Positions 7,926 to 15,470 of a DNA stretch of 16,788 nt are shown piece after piece. The notes below the pieces were generated by a model that had not been told where the DNA came from, ran no database searches, and saw only the letters and a program-made list of their open reading frames with translations. How positions within the stretch are numbered: the stretch's first letter is position 1; every line of letters starts with the position of its first letter. Source of the DNA: SIG450 sp045658425. Its GTDB lineage: Bacteria; Bacillota; Clostridia; UMGS1840; HGM11507. Where the stretch lies: positions 1 through 16,788 of the forward strand of contig JAZOVB010000153.1 of NCBI GenBank assembly GCA_045658425.1, written 5' to 3'. The position numbers and the translations under genes are program-made.

Positions 7926-8832
7926 TTCTTTGCTCCTTAATTTTAATATTACTGGTTTGTATTGTTGTTATAATTGGTTGAACTAGCGAATAAGCTATGT
8001 CACCATAGGAATCTGGATATCCTTCTGTCAAACTGAAATTTATATGTGTTTTATAATCAATTTCTATATCAAACGAATTTGACAAAGTGTAGTAAATAGT
8101 AATCGCCCATTTTATATCACCATCGTCTAACAAATTTTTGATATCACGTTGCCAAAACTCTTTTTCATTGTTAGTATCAAAAAGTAAACTTAATAGAGCG
8201 TCAACGCCACCAGAAGTGTTAATTTTTATATTTGAGGTGTTTTCGTTAGGTGAATAGTTTACTAAAGAATATTTGGCAATTTCTTCAAAATTACCGCCCA
8301 TAAATTCTCCTTTGTAACATTTTAATTCAACTGATTTTATATATACTCGTTCTAATACGTTGTTTTGTGGAATTGTAAAATTCAAATCCATGTATGTATG
8401 TTCTTCAAACGTATGAAAATCTTCGAAATCAATGTTAGTAAGGCGATTATAAGTATTTTCCTTCGTTAAAGACATTGAACCTTGCGCATATCTTATACAC
8501 TCAATTTTATTAAACACTGCATGTGGATTAGCTCTTATCATTAAATCTTGTTTACGATTTATTTCTGACTGCTCTTGGTAAAGCGCATTATCTTCTTCTT
8601 GCCGTTTTTTATGATTTTCAGTTTGAAAATACACAATAACGCCCAACAAAATTGTGGCAAAAGAAGCAACACAAGAAGTAACCAAAGTTATCCAGTTTGA
8701 AAAACTACTTTCACAATTTCCTCCAATCATAAGTGTTGCAAAAATAATTATAGGCAATAGTGGGATTAGTAAAACCCATTGAAAAAACTTAAATTCCTTA
8801 TCCTCTTGAGTTGATTTTTTTCTTTTTTTCAT
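7909..8832 (-). CDS. Two-TM membrane protein inserted in the type III R-M operon
   Basis: I do not recognise a family for this 307-residue protein. A basic N-terminus (MKKRKKS) precedes two hydrophobic segments at about 17-37 (FQWVLLIPLLPIIIFATLMI) and 46-68 (WITLVTSCVASFATILLGVI). A charged, probably coiled-coil stretch follows (about 69-98), then a soluble domain of about 200 residues rich in predicted beta strands. The topology suggests a membrane anchor with a large cytoplasmic sensor or adaptor domain. It starts 11 nt after the PIN gene with a Shine-Dalgarno AGAGGA, and its end overlaps res by 17 nt. Such tight packing implies that it works with the mod/res pair and the PIN protein. Membrane effectors or anchors are common in phage defence, but the role here is inference. 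Confidence 0.75.
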   Translation of the reverse strand: MKKRKKSTQEDKEFKFFQWVLLIPLLPIIIFATLMIGGNCESSFSNWITLVTSCVASFATILLGVIVYFQTENHKKRQEEDNALYQEQSEINRKQDLMIRANPHAVFNKIECIRYAQGSMSLTKENTYNRLTNIDFEDFHTFEEHTYMDLNFTIPQNNVLERVYIKSVELKCYKGEFMGGNFEEIAKYSLVNYSPNENTSNIKINTSGGVDALLSLLFDTNNEKEFWQRDIKNLLDDGDIKWAITIYYTLSNSFDIEIDYKTHINFSLTEGYPDSYGDIAYSLVQPIITTIQTSNIKIKEQRNESNS

Positions 8833-8843
8833 TTTTCCTCTTA

Positions 8844-9878
8844 TTAAAATGGTAAATCTTCATTATTAATATAATTTTTTCTATATTCATAATTATCATT
8901 AATTATTTCTGCAACTGCAGTGTAAAACTGCTCTTCGTAATCAGCATAATCATTTATTATCATCTCATATAGTTTTTCTAATTCTTCTACATAATTCATC
9001 ATAATAGAATATTTGCATTCCTCAATTCTATTATCTATCTCAAGAAAATCGTATGCTTTAACTTTTTCACTAAATATATGCTTGTCCACAAATTCTTTTA
9101 AGTTACTAAATACTATTTTGACGTATTCAGCGTCAACCTTTTTTCTAACAACAAACGTTTTAACATTATACTCTCCCCAATCAGGATCAAAATCAGTTGT
9201 CCAGCATATATCATAAAGAACTTTAGATATTTTCTCTCTGATTTCTTTATGGTTAAAATTAGTTTTTTCAACCTTTTCTTCTTTTTGAGGTTTTCCTATT
9301 GTTTTATAATAATCATTATCTTCAATTTGAATAGTCTTACCAGTATAACTATTAAATTCTATGATGAGTTTATCTTTCTGTTTCAAAAATCCTTTATCGC
9401 CAGTTAAAAATAAAATCTCATTTTCACCATTTCCCTTAAAAAAATTCATAATTGATAGCCACATTAAACTATCTTTAAAACCATTATCCGATTCCGATTC
9501 CTTAAACGGAGGTACTTTTTTATAAGCCCTGTCCAAAATAGTTTCAAATGTTTTTGAATCTTTATTATATGGAATCATTCTGTCCTTAAATAATTCGCTG
9601 TAATTTTTTTGCATTTGTTTTGCAATAACTGTTGAATATGTTGCATAATCACGCTTTAAGGTAATAGTTGCATAACTATCCCATCTAGTTCTTTTTTCTT
9701 CTATTAATTCAAATTCTCTTTGTTCTAACTTACATACTTGATTAATTCTTTCATCGACCGACACTTGTGTTACATATACATTGTAATGCTCTTTCAATTT
9801 TTCAACAACCTCATCTAATTGCGCATTTTGCACTATAAAGTTTGTATCAAAGACAAATGCTTTCTTCTCTTTTGCCAT
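8844..9878 (-). CDS. PIN-domain protein (DUF4935-like) inserted between mod and res
   Basis: The first 185 residues of this 344-residue protein read as a PIN nuclease domain: FVFDTNFIV with D11/N13, E43 (SVDERINQ), D136 in GFKDSLMW and D161 in FLTGDKGFL. The four acidic residues match the metal-binding set of PIN ribonucleases, and the long insertion between E43 and D136 resembles DUF4935-type PIN proteins. Residues about 200-344 are charged, helical and unrecognised, with many acidic and aromatic residues. PIN domains usually cut RNA, often as toxins; no antitoxin gene is adjacent. The start is 8 nt after the mod stop, and its Shine-Dalgarno GAGAGG overlaps the last mod codons, which suggests translational coupling. 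The location inside the R-M operon is unusual. Confidence 0.8.
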   Translation of the reverse strand: MAKEKKAFVFDTNFIVQNAQLDEVVEKLKEHYNVYVTQVSVDERINQVCKLEQREFELIEEKRTRWDSYATITLKRDYATYSTVIAKQMQKNYSELFKDRMIPYNKDSKTFETILDRAYKKVPPFKESESDNGFKDSLMWLSIMNFFKGNGENEILFLTGDKGFLKQKDKLIIEFNSYTGKTIQIEDNDYYKTIGKPQKEEKVEKTNFNHKEIREKISKVLYDICWTTDFDPDWGEYNVKTFVVRKKVDAEYVKIVFSNLKEFVDKHIFSEKVKAYDFLEIDNRIEECKYSIMMNYVEELEKLYEMIINDYADYEEQFYTAVAEIINDNYEYRKNYINNEDLPF

Positions 9879-9886
9879 GTTATATT

Positions 9887-11515
9887 TTATCCTCTCAATT
9901 CATTATAATAATAATCTGGAATACGATTAATTTTAATCTTTAATAATTGTAATTTACTTTCAACTTCCGGTGAAATAAAAACGTCATGCCCAACATAAAT
10001 TGCCTTATAAGTAGTTTTCTCATGTAAACTGCTTGAAAAATTAACAATATCATCATCGGTAAGTGCAATAGCTACTTTTTTATTTCCTTCAAAATCAAGT
10101 CCATTTTCAAGTTCTACAAGTTCCTTAATATGCAATAAAAGTTTATCGGCATATTCATAATAAACTTTATCAGTTATAGGCTCAAAATCCACCTTATAGT
10201 ACTTCAGGTTTGCCTTATAGTTTTCTTTAGAAATTACACGCTTAATCCTTTCGTAAGTTACATCACGACAAATGTTATTTTCATTATTTGTGCAAAGTAT
10301 AAACTTGCGCTTTCCTCCATCTTCAGCGTTGAGTTTCATGACAGCATGCCCCGTTGTCCCCGAACCAGCAAAAAAATCAAGTACAATGTGGTTTTTTTCA
10401 GTCGTTTGGAATACTATTTCCTTAATTAAATCAACAGGTTTAGCATATTGAAAAACTCTTTTTTCAAAAATTTCATCTATGTCCGATGTTCCATTTCTAG
10501 TATAAATATCTATACCTATGATAGAACTATATCCAGTTTTCTGCTCAGACAATTCGTTTAAAAAAACTTTTCTTCTTGGTCTCCCATTTGGATCATCTGG
10601 AAAAATAATTCTATTTTCCGAAATGAGTCTATTCATTGTATTTATATCATATCGCCATCCCATTTTTGGTTTCCCGTAATTGACCTTAGTGATAGGATGA
10701 ATTAAATCATAATGGCAATTCGGCCTTTGCTTTTCATCAAGTATTCCCGCCATATTAGCACTTACCCACGGACCTCTTGGGTCATTATCTGGATTTTTGT
10801 ATTGCTCTATTTTTCTATCACAACCTCTAAATACTCTCGCTTTTGAAAAATTAGAATAACAAAGCATATATTCGTGATCGTTTGATACTCCCGATATATT
10901 TCTATTATCCTTGTTTTGCCTACTTTTCCATATTAAATTAGCAATAAAATTATTCTCACCAAAAATTTCATCACATAAGATTTTTAATTGAGCATTTTCG
11001 TTGTCGTTTATAGATATAACAACTAAACCTTTTTTAGTAAGAAGTTTTTTAGTAAGTAATAATCTATTTTTCATAAAGGAAAGCCACTTACTGTGCCTAA
11101 ATTTATCTTCTAAATCAACACAGGTATCATCATAAACAAAATCTTTATTTCCTGTATTATAAGGTGGATCGATATAAACAAAATCAATTTTGCCTTTATG
11201 TGTTTTCTCTAATAATTTAAGGCTAGCTAAATTATCTCCTTCAATAAGAAAATTTTGTGTACCTCCATTATATATTTTCAAAGTTTCATCTTCGACTATA
11301 ATGGGAACATTGTTTTCTAAAAGAGTATCCACAGCTTCCCTATGTTCTTCAAAAACAAGCCCATATCTTTTTCCATCAATATCTTTTTCTATGTTTGAAA
11401 GATATGTTAAAAGTTGCTGTGTATTTGAATCAGTATTTTCTTTTAATTTGTTTCTAATTTCACCAAGCTGTCTTAATAGTTCTTCACGCTTTTGTTTTGA
11501 AACATTTGTACTCAT
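9887..11515 (-). CDS. mod: Type III DNA adenine methyltransferase Mod subunit
   Basis: This 542-residue beta-class N6-adenine methyltransferase has the catalytic motif DPPYNTG (116-122) near the front and the AdoMet-binding motif LDFFAGSGTTGHAV (379-392) further on. The sequence between, about 195-350, is the likely target recognition domain. The N-terminal 60 residues are coiled-coil-like and probably serve in dimerisation. Known Mod proteins read a short asymmetric site, methylate one strand and direct Res to unmodified DNA. The specificity here cannot be read from sequence. The AAGGAGAG Shine-Dalgarno is 6 nt from the ATG. The gene heads the tight mod-PIN-TM-res unit. I saw no simple-sequence repeat in the ORF that would suggest phase-variable switching, which some mod genes show. 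Confidence 0.93.
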   Translation of the reverse strand: MSTNVSKQKREELLRQLGEIRNKLKENTDSNTQQLLTYLSNIEKDIDGKRYGLVFEEHREAVDTLLENNVPIIVEDETLKIYNGGTQNFLIEGDNLASLKLLEKTHKGKIDFVYIDPPYNTGNKDFVYDDTCVDLEDKFRHSKWLSFMKNRLLLTKKLLTKKGLVVISINDNENAQLKILCDEIFGENNFIANLIWKSRQNKDNRNISGVSNDHEYMLCYSNFSKARVFRGCDRKIEQYKNPDNDPRGPWVSANMAGILDEKQRPNCHYDLIHPITKVNYGKPKMGWRYDINTMNRLISENRIIFPDDPNGRPRRKVFLNELSEQKTGYSSIIGIDIYTRNGTSDIDEIFEKRVFQYAKPVDLIKEIVFQTTEKNHIVLDFFAGSGTTGHAVMKLNAEDGGKRKFILCTNNENNICRDVTYERIKRVISKENYKANLKYYKVDFEPITDKVYYEYADKLLLHIKELVELENGLDFEGNKKVAIALTDDDIVNFSSSLHEKTTYKAIYVGHDVFISPEVESKLQLLKIKINRIPDYYYNELRG

Positions 11516-11562
11516 TATATCTCTCCTTTTAATTAAGATTGCCTAATGCATTTTTACCATAC

Positions 11563-11592
11563 TAAATATGACAACTAACATCATATTTGCAA
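11563..11592 (-). promoter_or_regulatory. Possible promoter of the mod operon
   Basis: On the minus strand, TTGCAA (11592-11587) and TATTTA (11568-11563) are separated by 18 nt in the 82-nt gap between the fic stop and the mod start. The -10 is weak. Transcription from the upstream HTH promoter may also continue into mod, since no terminator was seen in the gap. Confidence 0.35.
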
Positions 11593-11597
11593 AATTA

Positions 11598-12476
11598 TTA
11601 GTCGTTTGTTTCTTCGTAATAGTAAGAGTAGTCAACGCCTTTCATGAAGACTTCCCTATCGTTAATCTTGTCCGTCAATGCGTTTGATAAAAGTTCTTTA
11701 ATCATCGTGCTATCAACTATGCTTTTACGCATTGCTTCTAAATAATCTTTTTTATCAATTTTAGACCAATCAACGCATTTTCCTAAATTTTTCTTAAATA
11801 TCAAGTCAAGCCAAATTCTTGTACTTCTTCCGTTCCCTTCCATAAATGGATGTGCTATATTCATTTCTACGTATTTTGCGACAATTTCTTCAAAAGTATT
11901 TTCCGGCATTTTCTCAATATTTTTAAGATTGTCTATTAAATACATAGCAGGTGCGAAGGCAAAACCACCTTTTGCGATATTTATTGTTCTTATTTGACCA
12001 GCAAAGTTATAAAGTCCACCAAACAAATAAGAATGAATTTGTTGCAAACCCTTAACAGTTCCAACTTCTATTGAGTCAAGCAACGAGCTATCAAACAGTG
12101 AATATGCTTTTTGTTTACTCTTCCCGTCAACGCTCTCTTCACTTCTTGTAAGCCACGCAATAAACTCTGAACTGATTTTACTTGGAATTTCTGCAAGTAA
12201 AGTCATAACTCCATCAGAGTCAATCGCATCAGACTTATATTTCTTGCCGTCGCTTGCAGTGATTTTCAGTTGGGTAGTGGCACTAACCAACTGACTGTTT
12301 TCTTTCTTTAATTTTGATTTAAGATACTTCCAGTAGTTTCTTGCCTTTTCATAAGATGGTTCTTTCCTTATTGCCGAAATAATATCTAAAACGCTAAAAT
12401 ACCAAGTATTTTTATCGTCAACCCAAACGACTCTTACTGGCGTATCATTAAAAAATCGAATTGAAATTTTTGACAT
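11598..12476 (-). CDS. Bro-N/Fic fusion protein (putative AMP transferase)
   Basis: Residues 1-110 of this 292-residue protein resemble the Bro-N/antirepressor-type domain (IRFFNDTPVRVVW, then WYFSVLDIISAI, ending in FIAWLTRS). Residues about 118-292 are a Fic domain very close to the short class III type of Neisseria NmFic as I recall it. The catalytic loop HPFMEGNGR (209-217) is intact, and the autoinhibitory C-terminal motif S284-YYY-E288 is present, with E289 where NmFic has Gly. Fic enzymes typically transfer AMP from ATP to a target protein; class III forms are self-inhibited through the Glu. The fusion implies DNA-binding or protein-docking control by the N-terminal domain, which is inference. 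The Shine-Dalgarno is CGAGGT, about 9 nt upstream. It follows the HTH gene by 57 nt, probably as one unit. Confidence 0.88.
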   Translation of the reverse strand: MSKISIRFFNDTPVRVVWVDDKNTWYFSVLDIISAIRKEPSYEKARNYWKYLKSKLKKENSQLVSATTQLKITASDGKKYKSDAIDSDGVMTLLAEIPSKISSEFIAWLTRSEESVDGKSKQKAYSLFDSSLLDSIEVGTVKGLQQIHSYLFGGLYNFAGQIRTINIAKGGFAFAPAMYLIDNLKNIEKMPENTFEEIVAKYVEMNIAHPFMEGNGRSTRIWLDLIFKKNLGKCVDWSKIDKKDYLEAMRKSIVDSTMIKELLSNALTDKINDREVFMKGVDYSYYYEETND

Positions 12477-12533
12477 TAAATTTTACCTCGTTAAACATTA
12501 CGTTTATCAAATATGTTAGACATAATCAACAGG

Positions 12534-12725
12534 CTAATCGTCAATTTTAATATTATTCTTTTTGCAAAATTCGTGAATCGCCTTTTGCCCTTCATAGTTA
12601 GGTTCGTTTAATCCCCTTTCCCAACGATTGATAGTAGCAAAAGAAACGCCAATTTCTTTCGCAAACTTTTCTTGACTTAAAAACATCTTTAGTCTTATTG
12701 CTTTGATTTTTTCGCCAAAAGTCAT
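12534..12725 (-). CDS. Small XRE-family HTH transcriptional regulator
   Basis: The 63-residue protein is a single Cro/C1-type helix-turn-helix: LSQEKFAKEIGVSFATINRW (16-35), followed by ERGLNEP and a short helical tail. I chose the ATG at 12725 because it follows a GAGGTG Shine-Dalgarno by about 5 nt. An upstream in-frame ATG would add 17 hydrophobic residues that lie over the promoter and ribosome binding site. The gene has its own promoter and is followed by the Fic fusion gene. It probably represses its own operon and could gate expression of Fic and, by readthrough, the R-M genes; that is inference. Confidence 0.88.
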   Translation of the reverse strand: MTFGEKIKAIRLKMFLSQEKFAKEIGVSFATINRWERGLNEPNYEGQKAIHEFCKKNNIKIDD

Positions 12726-12756
12726 ACTACACCTCAAAATAAAAATGTATAACAAT

Positions 12757-12785
12757 ATTATAACATAATTATTCACTTTTTACAA
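12757..12785 (-). promoter_or_regulatory. Promoter of the HTH-fic operon
   Basis: On the minus strand, -35 TTGTAA (12785-12780) and a perfect -10 TATAAT (12762-12757) are 17 nt apart, placing the start about 25 nt upstream of the HTH start codon. The direct repeat GTTATA...GTTATA straddles the -10 and is a candidate operator for the HTH protein. Confidence 0.7.
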
Positions 12786-13144
12786 GAGTCTCACAACAAC
12801 GATTAAAAATATTTTTTACTGATTTTTAATTATTTTCTATAATAATCCAAGAAAAATCACTTAAAAACGCCGATTTTTACCCTTTTTTAGGGGTAAAAGT
12901 TGACACAACAAAAGGAATATGTGTTTTTAAAAAATAAAAAATCCTAACGAGGAATACGGTTTTCGTTAGGATTTATCTAGTGTTTTTCAATTTTTCGTTC
13001 TTGTGTTCCCCGTTACAAGGTTAACTACAATATGAACTGTGGCGTGCTTTTTTAGCACTTTTTGCTTGTATCCATCGGCATCTTCCACAAACACAAAATG
13101 TGGAAAAACGATAGGAAAATAAAGAATTTCTGTGTATTTTGGGG
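12786..13144. other. Spacer between HTH promoter and recombinase end
   Basis: No gene is visible here. The stretch holds an 8-bp perfect stem (TTTTACCC 12875-12882, GGGTAAAA 12891-12898) without a T-run, the recombinase terminator, a weak plus-strand GTGCT/AGCAC hairpin followed by five Ts (13044-13063), and a 7-bp inverted repeat TTCCACA/TGTGGAA (13083-13105). It also contains the change from AT-rich defence DNA to the less AT-rich recombinase region. One end of an integrated element could lie here, but no attachment core can be named. Confidence 0.4.
12925..12974 (-). terminator. Intrinsic terminator of the recombinase transcript
   Basis: A perfect 12-bp stem, AAATCCTAACGA (12939-12950) and TCGTTAGGATTT (12963-12974), encloses a 12-nt loop. 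On the minus strand it is followed by TTTTTTATTTTTT, a strong uridine run. It lies about 170 nt past the recombinase stop and would insulate the HTH-fic operon from recombinase transcription. Confidence 0.85.
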
Positions 13145-14842
13145 TTATTTTCGTTGTAGTACTACTAGAGTCTCAACTGTTGTTTCTTTAAGTGGGGAAA
13201 TTGTGCTAACTAATTCTCCGTTATAAGAAACAGGGAAGTTGAAATTGATTGCTTTTACATAATGACCGTCTGGTTGTCTTTCTCTGTAAATCTCTATGCT
13301 TTCAATGAAAGACTGCATAAAGGTCTTTTTCTCCATGTCGGTCATCTTATCGTACAGTTTATCAAACATCAGCAGGAATTGATAGATGGAATCCTGCGTG
13401 AGTTTCTGTTGCTCAACATTCTGGATTCTCGTTTTGGTCTCTCGGATGAGACCCTCAACTCTGGTCATTTCATCAAATGTATCATTCAAACGGCGAGTGA
13501 TACTCTCTGACATCTTGTCAAAGTTCGGAGAATCAAAGTCCAGATTGTCCTGTTGCTGTTCCAGATGTCTTTGTCTGCTGTGGAGTTGTCTCAACTGCTT
13601 TTGCAGGTTGGTCAACCTCTCGTTTAGTTCGGAGACATCTATTTCTTTATTTATGAGACCTTTTACCGCCTCTGCAAAGTCCGGAGTATTGACAAGAGAA
13701 ACAATCAGTTTCCTTACTTCTTCATCCAGTTTCGGAGCAGAGAACGACTTGCCAAACTCGCACTGTCTGCCTGTCTTGGTCATTGTCTCACGGCAGGAAT
13801 ATGAGTAATACGGTGGGTATGGTGTGCCGTCTTTTCGCTTTTTGGAGCGACTGACAATGCCATACATACCCTTTCCGCAACATGGGCATTTAATCAGACC
13901 AGAGAGGATGTACTCATGGTCCTGTTCCTTTTTCTCTTTCTTGATGCCTGTTTCCTTACGCTTTGCCTCTGCCTTTCGCCAGAGTTCCTCGGAAACGATT
14001 GCATCATGTTCGCCATCACTAATGATAATACTGGATTCATCGGTCTGTTTCATGACCTTGTATTCGTTTCGCTTACCCTCAACCTTTGCCGTATATCTGC
14101 GACCAAAGGCAATCTTACCCATGTAAACAGGGTTATCAAGGACCAACTTTACAAAGTGACCAGTGAATGCATCCAGTTTACCATTCTGTCGGACTATCTT
14201 CTTGATACCATCATCATTCAGTTTCTTTGCAACACCGTTTGCACCCAGGGTTGTATTTACGAACAGGTCAAAAATCATTCTCACGACCTTTGCCTCGTCC
14301 TCCTCAACGGTCAGATGTCCGTTAATGAGTTTGTACCCATACGGACCAAAACCGCCATTCCAACCGCCACTACGGGCTTTCTGGCGTCGTCCTGCCATCG
14401 TTTGGGTGTGGATGTTGTCTCGTTCCATTTCTGCCATTGCTGACATTATGGAAATCATCAATTTTCCAGAATCCTCGGAACTGTCAATCCTATCATCTAC
14501 GCTGATAAGATTTACACCGAAGTCCTGCATGGTTTGTAGGGAGAAAAGAGTATCGGCAGCATTACGACCAAATCTTGATAATTTGAACACCAGAACGAAC
14601 TTGACACCATCTCTGTTGGACTGGATGTCCTCCAACATCTGTTGGAACTGTTCACGACCTGCAATGTTCTTGCCGGAGAAACCTTCATCGGCATACTCTC
14701 TGACAATATGCATCTTCTCATAGTCTGCATAATTTTTGAGTGCCTGTCTCTGGGCATCCAGACTATAACCATCAACCTGTATTGCCGTTGACACTCGCAC
14801 ATAAGTATAAACTTTTGCTCCCTCGTGTTGTACTCTTGCCAT
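13145..14842 (-). CDS. Large serine recombinase (site-specific integrase)
   Basis: I prefer the ATG at 14842 (565 residues) to one 15 nt upstream, because the Shine-Dalgarno GGGAGGA lies between them at good spacing. The N-terminal resolvase/invertase domain has catalytic S18 in YVRVSTAIQVDGYSLDAQ, a second active-site block in FKLSRFGRNA (about 86-95), and the long helix region ending in MERDNI. The recombinase domain follows (about 165-270), then a zinc-ribbon domain with CPCC (319-322) and two later cysteines (C350, C361), and a coiled coil (about 400-475). This layout and length fit integrases of clostridial conjugative or mobilisable elements, which recombine short attP/attB sites without high-energy cofactors. 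The gene is intact. It is co-transcribed with the upstream 56-residue gene, and its composition is less AT-rich than the defence genes to its left. Confidence 0.94.
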   Translation of the reverse strand: MARVQHEGAKVYTYVRVSTAIQVDGYSLDAQRQALKNYADYEKMHIVREYADEGFSGKNIAGREQFQQMLEDIQSNRDGVKFVLVFKLSRFGRNAADTLFSLQTMQDFGVNLISVDDRIDSSEDSGKLMISIMSAMAEMERDNIHTQTMAGRRQKARSGGWNGGFGPYGYKLINGHLTVEEDEAKVVRMIFDLFVNTTLGANGVAKKLNDDGIKKIVRQNGKLDAFTGHFVKLVLDNPVYMGKIAFGRRYTAKVEGKRNEYKVMKQTDESSIIISDGEHDAIVSEELWRKAEAKRKETGIKKEKKEQDHEYILSGLIKCPCCGKGMYGIVSRSKKRKDGTPYPPYYSYSCRETMTKTGRQCEFGKSFSAPKLDEEVRKLIVSLVNTPDFAEAVKGLINKEIDVSELNERLTNLQKQLRQLHSRQRHLEQQQDNLDFDSPNFDKMSESITRRLNDTFDEMTRVEGLIRETKTRIQNVEQQKLTQDSIYQFLLMFDKLYDKMTDMEKKTFMQSFIESIEIYRERQPDGHYVKAINFNFPVSYNGELVSTISPLKETTVETLVVLQRK

Positions 14843-14898
14843 TCGTTGTCCTCCCATGGTTGTTTTTCCCTACCTAAACAACCGTTCAATTCATTTTA

Positions 14899-15069
14899 TC
14901 ATAACTTTGTGAATAAATAAAGGCTTTTCACAAAAAAAGAAAGAGGAGAACCCTCGTTCTCCTCATCTTTCTGTTCATCAAGAATTTCACTGCCATACTT
15001 TTTAATCATCTCAGCGATAAATCCGGCACAGCGAATGAATTTCTCATTGCTCTGCAACTCCTTGTTCAT
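14899..15069 (-). CDS. Small conserved-type protein preceding the recombinase
   Basis: This 56-residue ORF (MNKELQSNEKFIRCAGFIAEMIKKYG...) starts at an ATG 7 nt after a GAGGAG Shine-Dalgarno. A 26-residue upstream extension is open but has no good start signal. It is amphipathic and helical with an acidic middle. I recall similar short ORFs next to serine recombinases in Clostridia, but cannot name a family. The stop is 56 nt before the recombinase start. The last 20 codons overlap a terminator-like hairpin and T-run, so its translation may affect readthrough into the recombinase. A role in controlling recombination direction or expression is possible but unproven. Confidence 0.65.
   Translation of the reverse strand: MNKELQSNEKFIRCAGFIAEMIKKYGSEILDEQKDEENEGSPLSFFVKSLYLFTKL
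14930..14964 (-). terminator. Intragenic terminator-like hairpin upstream of the recombinase
   Basis: A perfect 9-bp stem, GAGGAGAAC (14943-14951) and GTTCTCCTC (14956-14964), has a 4-nt loop. On the minus strand it is followed by TTTCTTTTTTT. It lies inside the 3' part of the 56-codon gene and before the recombinase, so it has every sequence feature of an intrinsic terminator. It could limit recombinase expression unless translating ribosomes mask it. Confidence 0.7.
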
Positions 15070-15174
15070 GGTTCGCTCCTCAAATCTGTTAGATTTAAGG
15101 AACACATCCCTCAGAACCTTAGTTGCTATTGAATTGTACAACCACACGCTCTCTCAACTTCATGTGGTGCTTAT

Positions 15175-15203
15175 ATTGTACTGCAGACCGGAGTAAATTT
15201 CAA
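15175..15203 (-). promoter_or_regulatory. Promoter of the small gene-recombinase operon
   Basis: On the minus strand, -35 TTGAAA (15203-15198) and -10 TACAAT (15180-15175) are exactly 17 nt apart. The predicted start lies about 100 nt before the small gene. TTGTACAA (15134-15141), a perfect palindrome in the 5' leader, is a possible operator. Confidence 0.6.
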
Positions 15204-15350
15204 GCCTTCTGGCGAAATTTCCCCACTTTTATTTTTCACGACACCAGATGATATTATCTGATGAGAATCAGCCAGGAGATGAGCGGAATCTAAAAATTTC
15301 CTCATATGTTTTTTGAGCAAATTCGCCACCTCGTCACAAACCTAAACCCC

Positions 15351-15381
15351 GAAAGGACCGTCATCGGTCCTTTCCTTTTTT
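15351..15381 (+). terminator. Strong intrinsic terminator
   Basis: A perfect 10-bp GC-containing stem, GAAAGGACCG (15351-15360) and CGGTCCTTTC (15365-15374), has loop TCAT and is followed by CTTTTTT. No plus-strand gene lies upstream in the intergenic region, so its transcript is unidentified. Confidence 0.85.
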
Positions 15382-15470
15382 ATGGGATTGCCGCCGTTTT
15401 ATCTAACAAACTAAAAGCGGTTAAGCGGTTCGACATCAAATGATTGCTATACAATGAAAATGTCAAAAAG

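Noticed and set aside
12726..12776. Upstream start for the HTH protein adding 17 residues
   Set aside because: The extension lies over the ribosome binding site and -10 region; the internal ATG has the proper Shine-Dalgarno.
13386..14723. Long plus-strand open frames opposite the recombinase (13386-13808, 13916-14443, 14163-14723)
   Set aside because: They are antisense to a clearly conserved serine recombinase, lack good ribosome binding sites and give cysteine/serine-rich translations typical of shadow frames.
14512..14889. Minus-strand open frame overlapping the recombinase 5' end
   Set aside because: It is an out-of-frame shadow; the recombinase frame carries the catalytic serine motif.
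15267..15300. CTGATGAG resembling a hammerhead ribozyme core
   Set aside because: The required second core element and the three surrounding stems could not be arranged.
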